Positions 39,467 through 47,405 of a DNA stretch of 64,000 bases are shown here, in pieces. Source of the DNA: Variovorax sp. N23 (GTDB lineage Bacteria; Pseudomonadota; Gammaproteobacteria; Burkholderiales; Burkholderiaceae_C); contig NZ_JAOOPY010000009.1 of assembly GCF_025486315.1 (NCBI RefSeq), positions 1 through 64,000 on the forward strand. Direction: 5' to 3'. A program made the translations under genes and the position numbers. Each line of letters starts with the position of its first letter. The first letter of the stretch is position 1. The notes beneath the pieces are model-generated. The model ran no database searches. It was not told the origin of the DNA and saw only the letters and a list, made by a program, of their open reading frames with translations.

Positions 39467-40260
39467 CGGTGCCCACCCACCAACACGCGATCGAGGCCAT
39501 AGAGCCGGTCGAGCACGATCATCGCAACGGCCGTGACCGCCACCATCAGCGCCGACACCGCCGCCATCAGCGGGTCGATCGACTCGGTGGCGTACATGTA
39601 CATCCGCACCGGCAGCGTCACCGTGCTCGGCGAGGTGACGAAGATCGACATCGTCACTTCGTCGAAGCTGTTGATGAAGGCCAGCAGCCAGCCGCCCGTC
39701 ACGCCCGGCAGGATCATCGGCAGCGTGATGCGCCGGAACACCGTCGCCTGGCTCGCGCCCAGCGACAGCGCGGCCTGCTCGGCGCTGCGGTCGAAGCCGA
39801 CCAGCGCGGCCACCACCAGGCGCAGCGTGTAGGGCGTGACGATCAGCGCGTGCGCGAAGATCAAAAAGCCGAAGCTGCCGGTGCCGCCGACCAGCGCGAA
39901 CATCCGCAGCAGTGCGACGCCCAGCACCAGGTGCGGAATGATCAGCGGCGACAGGAAGAGCGCGTTGAGGAAGTCACGCCCCGGAAAGCTGTAGCGCGTG
40001 ATCGCCAGGCCGGCCGGCACAGCGAGCAGCGTCGCGATGGTGGCGGACGCGAGCGCCAGCCACAGGCTGTTCCAGAAGGACTGCATGAAGTCCGAGTGCT
40101 CGAAGACCGCGCGGAACCAGCGCAGCGAGAACTCGGTGGTCGGCAGCGTGAGCGTGTTCTCGGGCGTGAAGGCCACCACGCAGACGACCACCAGGGGCGC
40201 CAGCATGAAGGCGATGACGAGCGCGTTGAACGCCAGGGCGAGGGGGCCGTTCTTGGTCAT
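39463..40260 (-). CDS. ABC transporter permease (PotC-like)
   Basis: 265-residue inner-membrane permease with six hydrophobic segments. The EAA loop is SLGASQATVFRRITLPMILPGV, followed by FINSFDEVTMSIF, typical of PotC/PotI. It pairs with the PotB-like permease encoded 4 bp upstream. Confidence 0.93.
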   Translation of the reverse strand: MTKNGPLALAFNALVIAFMLAPLVVVCVVAFTPENTLTLPTTEFSLRWFRAVFEHSDFMQSFWNSLWLALASATIATLLAVPAGLAITRYSFPGRDFLNALFLSPLIIPHLVLGVALLRMFALVGGTGSFGFLIFAHALIVTPYTLRLVVAALVGFDRSAEQAALSLGASQATVFRRITLPMILPGVTGGWLLAFINSFDEVTMSIFVTSPSTVTLPVRMYMYATESIDPLMAAVSALMVAVTAVAMIVLDRLYGLDRVLVGGHR

Positions 40261-40264
40261 GCGG

Positions 40265-41125
40265 TCACCCTAAGGACTTTTTGTAGCGGCCTTCGACGAG
40301 CCGGTTGTAGCTGAGCATCACCACAAGGTTGGCCACCAGCAGCACCAGCGCGACGGCGGCGCCGAGCGGCCAGTTCAGCTCGTGCAGATACTCGTCGTAC
40401 ACCACCGTGGCGACCATCTTGAGGCGCCGCCCGCCGAGCAGGCCGGGGATCGCGAAGGAGCTGGCCGCGAGGCCGAAGACGATCAGGCTGCCCGACAGGA
40501 TGCCGGGCATCACCTGCGGCAGCACGATGCGCCGCAGCGTGGTGAAGGGCGTGGCGCCGAGCGACAGGGCGGCGTTCTCGACGCCGGCGTCGAGCTTCTG
40601 CAGCGAGGTCCACACCGGGATCACCATGAAGGGCAACATCACGTGCACCAGCGCGATGACGATGGCCGCCTCGGTGTAGAGAATGCGGACCGGGCCGATG
40701 CCGACGAGGCCCAGCAGCCCGTTCACCAGGCCCTCGGGGCCGAGCAGCATGCTCCAGCCGAAGGCGCGCACCACCACCGACACCAGCAGCGGCGCCAGCA
40801 CCACCAGCAGCAGGATCGATCGCCACGGGTTGCTCATGCGGCTGAGCACGTAGGCCTCGGGCGTGCCGATGAGCACGCAGATCAGCGCGACCAGCGCCGA
40901 GATCCAGAAGGTGCGCCAGAAGATGCCGTAGTAGTAGGAGTCGGTGAAGAGGTGGATGTAGTGGTCCAGCGTGAACTCGCCGCTCTTCACGCCCAGCGTC
41001 GGGTCGTACACGTTGAACGACAGCACCGCGGTGAGCCCCAGCGGCACCAGCAGCAGCACGGTGAACAGCACCAGCGCCGGGGCCGAGAGCCACCAGGGCG
41101 TGGACTTTCGAGCGAGGGCGCTCAT
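40265..41125 (-). CDS. ABC transporter permease (PotB-like)
   Basis: 286-residue permease. It opens with a membrane segment and a loop (FNVYDPTLGVKSGEFTLDHY). The EAA loop reads ALSLGATPFTTLRRIVLPQVMPG, and ASSFAIPGLLGGRRLKMVATVVYD follows, as in PotB/PotH. The ATG at 41125 overlaps the ATPase stop (ATGA). Confidence 0.93.
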   Translation of the reverse strand: MSALARKSTPWWLSAPALVLFTVLLLVPLGLTAVLSFNVYDPTLGVKSGEFTLDHYIHLFTDSYYYGIFWRTFWISALVALICVLIGTPEAYVLSRMSNPWRSILLLVVLAPLLVSVVVRAFGWSMLLGPEGLVNGLLGLVGIGPVRILYTEAAIVIALVHVMLPFMVIPVWTSLQKLDAGVENAALSLGATPFTTLRRIVLPQVMPGILSGSLIVFGLAASSFAIPGLLGGRRLKMVATVVYDEYLHELNWPLGAAVALVLLVANLVVMLSYNRLVEGRYKKSLG

Positions 41126-42204
41126 GCCGCGGCAGCCTCCGCCGCGACCGATTCGTCGGCCGGCAGCAGGCGCGTGCAGTGGTCGGGCCAGTCGATGCCG
41201 GCGGCCTGGCCTTCGTCGAGCGCGTCGCGGCCGTCGTTGGGGCTCAACACCATGATGTCGCCGACCGGCGTCGCCACGCGGTAGAGCCACTGGCTGCCGA
41301 GGAAGAAGCGCTCGCCCACCACACCCTGGAGCCGGCCGCTCCCGGCGGTGACGAGTTGCGCCTTCTCGGGCCGCACGCTCAGCAGCACGGCAGCGCCGGG
41401 GCGGAAGCCCGCGTCGTCCACGTCGACCGCGAGCGTGCCGATCTCGACGCGCGTACGGCTGCCGACCGAGACCACCCGGCCTTCCAGCAGGTTCGCCTTG
41501 CCGACGAAGGTCGAGATGAAGCGCGTGCGCGGGTGCTCGTACACCCGGTGCGGATGGTCGATCTGCGTGGCACGGCCGCCTTCCATCACGACCACGCGGT
41601 CGCTGATGGACATCGCCTCGCTCTGGTCGTGCGTGACCATGATGGTGGTGGTGCCGACCTTGCGCTGGATCTGGCGCAGCTCGAACTGCATCTCTTCGCG
41701 CAGCTTGGCGTCGAGGTTCGAGAGCGGCTCGTCGAGCAGCAGCACCGGCGGCTCGATCACCAGGGCGCGGGCCAGGGCGACCCGCTGGCGCTGGCCGCCG
41801 GAGAGCTCGCGCGGGTACTTCTTCGCATGCATCTCGAGGTGCACCAGGGCCAGGGCCTGCGCGACGCGTTCCTGCCGCTCGGCCTTGGGCATCTTGCGCA
41901 TCTCGAGGCCGAAGCTCACGTTGTCGGCCACCGTCATGTGCGGGAACAGCGCATAGGTCTGGAACACGATGCCCAGGCCGCGCGTGTTGGCCTTGGCGGT
42001 CGTGATGTCCTGGCCGTCGAGTTCGATGCGCCCGCTGCTCACCGCCTCAAAGCCCGCCACCATCTGCAGCGTGGTGGTCTTGCCGCAGCCGGAGGGGCCC
42101 AGCAGCGAGACGAACTCGCCCTTCTCCACGGACAGGTTCATGGCCGACACGGCGCAGGTCGAGCCGTAGTACTTGGTCACGCCGGTGAGTTGAAGAAATG
42201 ACAT
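41122..42204 (-). CDS. ABC transporter ATP-binding protein (PotA-like)
   Basis: 360-residue ATPase. Walker A GPSGCGKTTT, signature LSGGQRQRVALARAL and Walker B PPVLLLDEPLSNLDAKL are followed by a C-terminal TOBE domain (SVRPEKAQL). First gene of the seven-gene operon that ends with the binding protein at 35499. Divergent from an IclR gene; two palindromic operators lie in the 185-bp gap. Confidence 0.95.
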   Translation of the reverse strand: MSFLQLTGVTKYYGSTCAVSAMNLSVEKGEFVSLLGPSGCGKTTTLQMVAGFEAVSSGRIELDGQDITTAKANTRGLGIVFQTYALFPHMTVADNVSFGLEMRKMPKAERQERVAQALALVHLEMHAKKYPRELSGGQRQRVALARALVIEPPVLLLDEPLSNLDAKLREEMQFELRQIQRKVGTTTIMVTHDQSEAMSISDRVVVMEGGRATQIDHPHRVYEHPRTRFISTFVGKANLLEGRVVSVGSRTRVEIGTLAVDVDDAGFRPGAAVLLSVRPEKAQLVTAGSGRLQGVVGERFFLGSQWLYRVATPVGDIMVLSPNDGRDALDEGQAAGIDWPDHCTRLLPADESVAAEAAAA

Positions 42205-42301
42205 GGACGGCCTTTCATCGATCGGGGAGCTGCCGCCGGTCTGAATCCCGTTGGCGTTCAAACCAATCTATTGCAATAACCGAACCAGAATCCTCGTGGT
42301 A

Positions 42302-42346
42302 TTCCATTAATCGGAAGTTATCTCTGTTTTATTCCGACCATTGGAA
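42302..42346. promoter_or_regulatory. Two IclR-type palindromic operators
   Basis: TTCCATTAATCGGAA (42302-42316) and TTCCGACCATTGGAA (42332-42346). Each is a 15-bp TTCC...GGAA palindrome. The reverse complement of the first (TTCCGATTAATGGAA) matches the second except in three central bases. Their centres are 30 bp apart, about three helical turns, in the gap between the iclR-type gene and the potA-like operon. Confidence 0.7.
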
Positions 42347-42389
42347 TGATTGCGGTAGACTCGATGCCAGAGATTCCGCAGGAACAGCC

Positions 42390-43247
42390 ATGACGACGAC
42401 TTCCACCCCCACCGGGGGCGTCCCCCGCGCCTTTCTGGTGATCCGCGCGCTGGCCGAATTGCAGGCCGAGGGCGGCCGCGTGACCCAGATTGCACGCAAT
42501 GTGGGCCTGACGCAGGCCACCACGCACCGTTTGCTGCAGTCGCTGGTGACCGAGGGCGTGGTGGAGCAGGACGAGCGCAGCAAGCTCTACCGGCTCAGCA
42601 TCGACTTCTTCGCGCTGGCGGCGAAGGCCGGCGATGGCGGCGGGCTGCGCGCCCTGTGCCGCCCGGCGCTGCTGCGCCTGAGCGCCAGCCTGGGCGACAG
42701 CATCTTCCTGCTGGTGCGCAGCGGCTTCGACGCGGTCTGCCTCGACCGCAGCGAAGGCCCCTTCCCCATCCGCTCCTTCTCCGGCGACATCGGCGGGCGC
42801 ATCGCGCTGGGCGTCGGCCAGGGCGCGCTGGCGATCCTCGCCTTCCTGCCGGAGGCCGAGCGCGAGGAGGTCATCCGCTTCAACCTGTCGCGGGTGCGCG
42901 AGTACGGCGTGTACGACGAGGTCTACCTGCGCACCGAGATCGAGAAGGTGCGCCAGCAGGGCTACGCCGGCCGCAACACCGGCCTGCTCGAAGGCATGGC
43001 CGGCGTGGCGGTGCCGATCTGCGACCGCGAGGGCCGCGCCGTGGCCGCGCTGAGCGTGGGCACCATCGCCGACCGGCTGAACGCCGACCGCATGCCCACG
43101 GTGGTCGAACTGCTCAAGCGCGAGGCGGCCGCCATCAGCCCGCGCATCAACCCTTTCGACGCGACGCTGCGCCGGCCGACGCAGAGCCTGGCGAGTTCTC
43201 CGGCCGCGCAGAAGATCGAGCTGCCGCAGGCGCCTTCGGCGGATTGA
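42390..43247 (+). CDS. IclR-family transcriptional regulator
   Basis: 285 residues with N-terminal HTH (GRVTQIARNVGLTQATTHRLLQSLVTEG) and a C-terminal IclR effector domain (FPIRSFSGDIGGRIALGVGQGALAIL, NTGLLEGMAGVAVPI). The ATG at 42390 follows CAGGAACAG. It is divergent from the transporter-dehydrogenase operon and is the probable repressor or activator of it through the paired operators. Confidence 0.92.
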   Translation: MTTTSTPTGGVPRAFLVIRALAELQAEGGRVTQIARNVGLTQATTHRLLQSLVTEGVVEQDERSKLYRLSIDFFALAAKAGDGGGLRALCRPALLRLSASLGDSIFLLVRSGFDAVCLDRSEGPFPIRSFSGDIGGRIALGVGQGALAILAFLPEAEREEVIRFNLSRVREYGVYDEVYLRTEIEKVRQQGYAGRNTGLLEGMAGVAVPICDREGRAVAALSVGTIADRLNADRMPTVVELLKREAAAISPRINPFDATLRRPTQSLASSPAAQKIELPQAPSAD

Positions 43248-43522
43248 GTGCCGCGGCACAGGTAGAACACATAGACCACGCCCGATTGGGTCGAACGCGC
43301 CGCGCGCATAGGTCCAGACGGCGGCTCTTCTCGTTGGCGGCGCCATGCCGCTTTATGAGGGCGACAACCGAAAAACTAGAGGCCGGCGCTGGTGTCCTTG
43401 TCGCAGAAATACGTTTCGCGATACGTTCGATCTTCTGCAAGACCGAATCGGCGGTTGCGCCCCACCGGAACGGCGAGAGGGAGCAGGTCACTACGGAGAT
43501 ATCAATAGGAAGACTCGGACAC
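43248..43522. other. Non-coding stretch at the boundary of the accessory region
   Basis: 275 bp between the iclR stop and the PCC-protein gene. It begins with the 12-bp palindrome GTGCCGCGGCAC. Several short frames cross it (for example a minus-strand frame ending near 43,491), but none shows a family signature or ribosome site. Base use looks less GC-rich than to the left. No terminator is visible. I cannot say whether it is a gene remnant. Confidence 0.4.
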
Positions 43523-43957
43523 TTACTTGCGGTCCGATTTATCCGCGTTATTTTGGGGTTGTGATTCGCGGGCTTGGGGCAACCACTCCTCTAGCGTGAC
43601 CTCAAATGTCATGCAGATCAGATTCACTCCTGCTATGAACAGGCCGCCATAAACCTTCCCCTCGGTGTCCGCGACCACGCCGGACAGCGCGGCACGCAGC
43701 GAGCCGTCCGCCTGGGAACGCACTTCCCCCGCAAGGCTGACAATTTCGACGGCCGGCCCGTTGACCTGAACGTACTCTCCGTCCAGAGTGCCGAGGCAGG
43801 CATCCACTAGGCTTCCCAAGGCGCCCCGGACAAAGGCATTCTTGAAGCCTTCGACCAGGCAAAGCTTCTCAACTCCGTTGACAAGGTCTTCGTTCGGCCC
43901 GATGCGCGCATAGGCAACCCGCCCCATCGAACCGATTTCCACGACGGCTTCAGTCAT
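43523..43957 (-). CDS. PCC/DUF296-domain protein B
   Basis: 144 residues of the PPC/PCC (DUF296) fold: RIGPNEDLVNGVEKLCLVEGFKNA, then GALGSLVDACLGT, and GKVYGGLFIAGVNLICMTFEVTLEEW. In the family the late Gly-Gly-His-Leu region often binds metal; here it reads GGLF, so the His is absent. Function is unknown; plant relatives carry AT-hooks, while bacterial ones are small free-standing proteins. It overlaps protein A by 4 nt and is the last gene of the thiolase operon. Confidence 0.75.
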   Translation of the reverse strand: MTEAVVEIGSMGRVAYARIGPNEDLVNGVEKLCLVEGFKNAFVRGALGSLVDACLGTLDGEYVQVNGPAVEIVSLAGEVRSQADGSLRAALSGVVADTEGKVYGGLFIAGVNLICMTFEVTLEEWLPQARESQPQNNADKSDRK

Positions 43958-44508
43958 TTCTCGCTCCTTCCCCGAGGCTGCAGCAGGGGGATGTTCGTCT
44001 CCGAGTCGAAGCTCACACGCAGTTCGAAACTGTCGAGCGTGGTCACCAGTACCACCACAGGTTCGTCGCCAACAATGCACGATTGCGTGAGCATGTGGCC
44101 GCCGCGTGTTCTTCCGTCTTCGTCGCGAATGGCCGCATGGCAGTGAACGACAGGGGCGCCCTGCTCGTTCTTTCCCAGCGTCGCATTGCCGAAGATCATG
44201 AAGGCGCGCCCCGCCGAAATGGGCTGTGTATAGGCAACCACGGCCTGCCCCGACGGATCGGGAGGCGCGACGCAGTAGTCGATGTGGCGGAAGAACCCGC
44301 CCAGGATCGTCGTCGACGCGCTGGACACGTCGGCCCGCTGCAAAGGCACAACGAGCGCATCGAAGAGCCTCTGACCTGGCTGCAGCACGAGCCGGATGTG
44401 TCGTGCTCCGGCCGAATGCCTGCTGTGAATGCGCACCGGATTGAATGCACCGGGATGCATCAGCGTACGGGGTCGGCCCGCATGCGACAGGGCTCTTGTA
44501 CTCAGCAT
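43954..44508 (-). CDS. PCC/DUF296-domain protein A
   Basis: 184 residues. After about 45 residues the PCC domain reads GQRLFDALVVPLQRADVSSA, and later PVVHCHAAIRDEDGRTRGGHML, keeping the conserved HCH and GGH putative metal ligands that protein B has lost. The pair may act as a heterodimer or heterotrimer. It overlaps the acyl-CoA ligase gene by 7 nt and protein B by 4 nt, so it is translated with both. Confidence 0.75.
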   Translation of the reverse strand: MLSTRALSHAGRPRTLMHPGAFNPVRIHSRHSAGARHIRLVLQPGQRLFDALVVPLQRADVSSASTTILGGFFRHIDYCVAPPDPSGQAVVAYTQPISAGRAFMIFGNATLGKNEQGAPVVHCHAAIRDEDGRTRGGHMLTQSCIVGDEPVVVLVTTLDSFELRVSFDSETNIPLLQPRGRSEK

Positions 44509-46097
44509 GTCGCCACCTCTTCGAGTTCACCGTGCTCGACCAGAAGTCGGCGCACATCCTTCTTGGTGATCTTGCCGTAGCCCGACTTCGGCAACGATGT
44601 CCAGAAGAAAATCCGATGCGGCCATCGATACCGTGCGCAGCGGTTCTCCAGATGCATCATCAAGGCGTCAGTCTCGACAGCGTGGCCCTCGCGACGCACG
44701 ACGACCGCGACACCCACCTCCCCCCATTTCGGATGAGGCACCCCCAGCACCGCCACCTCGAGCACACCGGGATGGGTGAGCAAGACCTCCTCTACTTCAC
44801 GGGGATAGACGTTGGAGCCGCCCGATATGTACATGTCCGATTCGCGACCCGTGATGTAGACCAGCCCTCGCTCGTCCATCCGCCCCAGATCGCCAGTGTG
44901 GAACCACCCTCCGCGAAATGCTTTCTCTGTCGCGGCAGCGTCACCGTTGTAGCCAGCGAACACAGCGGGTCCTCGGCAGCAGATTTCTCCCACGGCCCCG
45001 GCAGCAACGTGGCGCAGGTTCTCGTCGAGCACGGCCACTTCCATCCCGGTGCGGGGACGCCCGCAGGTGCCGATCGGGGCCTCCGGGTCATCGTCTTGCG
45101 CGGAATGCATCTCCCTGGGCAGCACGGTGATGCACCCAGTGACCTCGCCCAGCCCGTAGTACTGCACCAGTACCTTGCCGAGCTTCTGCAACGCAAGCTT
45201 CTGGTCCGCGCGATACATCGGTGCGCCCGCGTAGATCACGTAGCGCAGCGAACTGTGGTCGTGGCGGTCGACCGAAGGGTGCTCCACGAGCATCTTGACG
45301 ATCGTCGGCACCGTGAACAGGTTGCTCACCCGATGCTGCGCCACCAGTTGCCAGACCTGCTCGGGGTCGAGCTTGTCGCCAGGCAACAGCACGGTCGCGG
45401 CACCGCGAGCGACATTCAGCAGCGCATGGATTCCCGCACCGTGCGACAGGGGCGCCACGGCGATGGAGCAGTCGCTTTCGCCAGTGCCCGGGATCAGGTC
45501 GGCCAGGTGGTTCGTCACGACGAAATTCATCTGGCCGTGCGTGAGCACGCCGGCCTTCGGTTTGCCCGTGGTCCCCGACGTATAGAAGAACCACAACGGA
45601 TCGTCGTGAAGCACCTCGGCCTCGTGCGCTGGCTGGTCGGCAAAGCGCTCGATCAGCGCTTCGTACGACACCTCGTCGTCGCGCGGTGCGCCGATGCACA
45701 CGACCTTCTCGAGCGCGCCGCAGGCCCGGCGCACCGCATCGACGTGCGCCTGAAAACCGCTCTCGTAGATCATCGCCCTGGCACCGCTGGAAGCACCGAG
45801 GTACGCGACCTCGGGCGGCGTCAGCCGGAAGTTGGTGGGAACCCAGACACAGCCAAGCCGGAAAGCCACCCAACAACTCTCGAACAGCTGCAGGTTGTTG
45901 CGCGAGTGAACCAGCAGCCGGTCTCCCTTGGACAGGCCCGCCTGCCGCAAGGCATTGACCATGGCATCGACACGCGCGTCGATCTCCGCCCAGCGCCATT
46001 GGCGCTCCCCCTGGATCAGCGCCGGACGATGCGGATGCAGGCGCGCGGTCTGCCGCAGCAACTGCGCAAGGTTCATGGCTTGTGCCGGATGGCTCAT
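44502..46097 (-). CDS. Acyl-CoA ligase (AMP-forming, ANL superfamily)
   Basis: 531-residue adenylating enzyme that activates a carboxylic acid to its CoA thioester. The A3 motif YTSGTTGKPKAG, A5 QYYGLGEVTG, A7/A8 (TGDLGRMDERGLVYITGRES, then DMYISGGSNVYPREVEEVL) and the A10 Lys in KSGYGKITKK are all intact. The substrate could be a medium-chain or aromatic acid. It overlaps the thiolase gene (ATGA), suggesting activation followed by thiolytic cleavage. Confidence 0.92.
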   Translation of the reverse strand: MSHPAQAMNLAQLLRQTARLHPHRPALIQGERQWRWAEIDARVDAMVNALRQAGLSKGDRLLVHSRNNLQLFESCWVAFRLGCVWVPTNFRLTPPEVAYLGASSGARAMIYESGFQAHVDAVRRACGALEKVVCIGAPRDDEVSYEALIERFADQPAHEAEVLHDDPLWFFYTSGTTGKPKAGVLTHGQMNFVVTNHLADLIPGTGESDCSIAVAPLSHGAGIHALLNVARGAATVLLPGDKLDPEQVWQLVAQHRVSNLFTVPTIVKMLVEHPSVDRHDHSSLRYVIYAGAPMYRADQKLALQKLGKVLVQYYGLGEVTGCITVLPREMHSAQDDDPEAPIGTCGRPRTGMEVAVLDENLRHVAAGAVGEICCRGPAVFAGYNGDAAATEKAFRGGWFHTGDLGRMDERGLVYITGRESDMYISGGSNVYPREVEEVLLTHPGVLEVAVLGVPHPKWGEVGVAVVVRREGHAVETDALMMHLENRCARYRWPHRIFFWTSLPKSGYGKITKKDVRRLLVEHGELEEVATC

Positions 46098-47260
46098 GCA
46101 GCCTCCAGCACGCTGAGGTAGTTCGCCACCGCGGCACCACCCATGTTGAAGACGGCGCCCAGGCGCGCGTCGGGAATCTGCATGGCGCCTGCTTGCCCTG
46201 CCAGTTGCATCGCCATCATCACGTGGAGCGAGACACCGGTTGCGCCGATGGGATGGCCGCGCGACTTCAACCCTCCCGAGGGGTTCACGGGCAACGTTCC
46301 GTCCTTGCTCGTGACACCTTCGAGAATGACGCGCGCGCCCTGTCCATGCGGCGCAAGACCCATCGCTTCGTATTCGAGCAGCTCGGCGATGGTGAAGCAG
46401 TCGTGCGTTTCCACCACGTCGATATCGCCCAGCTGGACGCCCGCGGCATCAAGCCCCTGAGCCCAGGCCTTTGCGGCGCCCTCGAAACGCGTCCGGTCCC
46501 GCCGGCTCAGTGGCAGAAAGTCGTTGACCTGCGTGCGGGACTTCCAACGCACGGCCGGCACCGATGCGTGGGCGACAGCCTCGGTCGACAGCACCATCGC
46601 CGCCGCCCCGTCGGACACCAGCGAGCAGTCCGAGCGCTTGAGAGGCCCGGCCACGAACGGGTTCTTCTCCGAGGGATGGCGACAGAAATCGAAACCCAGG
46701 TCGCGCTTCATGTGCGCGTACGGGTTGTCAACGCCGTTGCGATGATTCTTGGCGGCGATGGCGGCCAGCGCATCCGACTGATCACCGAAGCGCGCAAAGT
46801 ACTCGGTGGCAATCTCGCCGAACACGCCTGCAAAGCCGCCGCGCGTGCCGCCCTCTTCCTTCACGTACGAGCACTTGAGAAGCACTTCGCCGATCTGCGC
46901 GTTCGGCAAGGTGTTCATCTTCTCGAACCCGATGACCAGCACGCGTTTCATGCGTCCGCTCTGAAGCGCATCGAGCGCGGCCCAGATGGCGGCCGACCCC
47001 GTGGCGCATGCATTTTCCATTCGCACCGCGGGTGTGAACCGCAGCTCGGGGATTGCCACCGCGGCCAGCGATGCGCCGAAGTCCTGGGGAACGAAGCCTG
47101 CATTGAAAGTGCCCACGAAGACGCCGTCTACATCTTTCGCCTCGATGCCGGCGCTCTGCAGGGCGGGCAGCGCGGCAGCGCGCAGGAGCATCTCGAGGTC
47201 CATGGAGTCGAGCTTGCCGAAAGGGGTGTGTCCCCAACCGATGATGTGTGGTGCCTGCAT
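46094..47260 (-). CDS. Thiolase, SCP-x-like acetyl-CoA acetyltransferase family
   Basis: 388-residue thiolase-fold enzyme. The nucleophile is C85 in RMENACATGSAAI, the His lies in NPSGGLKSRGHPIGATG, and HDCFTIAELLEYEAMG is typical of the SCP-2/SCP-x branch. The second Cys of classical thiolases (CxG) is replaced near NMGGAAVAN, also as in this branch. First gene of the four-gene operon with an acyl-CoA ligase and two PCC proteins. Confidence 0.9.
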   Translation of the reverse strand: MQAPHIIGWGHTPFGKLDSMDLEMLLRAAALPALQSAGIEAKDVDGVFVGTFNAGFVPQDFGASLAAVAIPELRFTPAVRMENACATGSAAIWAALDALQSGRMKRVLVIGFEKMNTLPNAQIGEVLLKCSYVKEEGGTRGGFAGVFGEIATEYFARFGDQSDALAAIAAKNHRNGVDNPYAHMKRDLGFDFCRHPSEKNPFVAGPLKRSDCSLVSDGAAAMVLSTEAVAHASVPAVRWKSRTQVNDFLPLSRRDRTRFEGAAKAWAQGLDAAGVQLGDIDVVETHDCFTIAELLEYEAMGLAPHGQGARVILEGVTSKDGTLPVNPSGGLKSRGHPIGATGVSLHVMMAMQLAGQAGAMQIPDARLGAVFNMGGAAVANYLSVLEAA

Positions 47261-47302
47261 GATGGATTCGTTTCCTTGGGTGGTGTGGACAGAAGAGACT
47301 TC

Positions 47303-47318
47303 AGCAAACAGGCGCCCC
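47303..47318 (-). promoter_or_regulatory. Candidate sigma-54 (-24/-12) promoter of the thiolase operon
   Basis: On the minus strand GGGGCGCCTGTTTGCT has GG and GC ten bases apart, with a good TTGCT at -12 but a poor -24. It lies about 43 nt before the thiolase start and just downstream of a gene for a sigma-54 activator, which makes it plausible. Confidence 0.3.
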
Positions 47319-47344
47319 TGCCGGGGCCGCTTGCATCGCTGTGT

Positions 47345-47390
47345 TTCAAAAATGAAGAAGCTCCGGCCGCATGCGGCCCCGGGGGGCCGG
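47345..47390 (-). terminator. Possible terminator of the sigma-54 activator gene
   Basis: The 14-bp palindrome GGCCGCATGCGGCC (47364-47377) sits in a larger GC stem. On the minus strand it is followed by AGCTTCTTCATTTTTG, a discontinuous T-rich tail. Confidence 0.35.
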
Positions 47391-47405
47391 CGGACCGCGT
47401 TTTGT

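Noticed and set aside
43523..44557. Single 344-codon minus-strand frame covering both PCC genes
   Set aside because: Protein A is read in another frame (43954-44508) with clear homology. The first 200 codons of the long frame are its shadow, and the real second gene starts at 43957.
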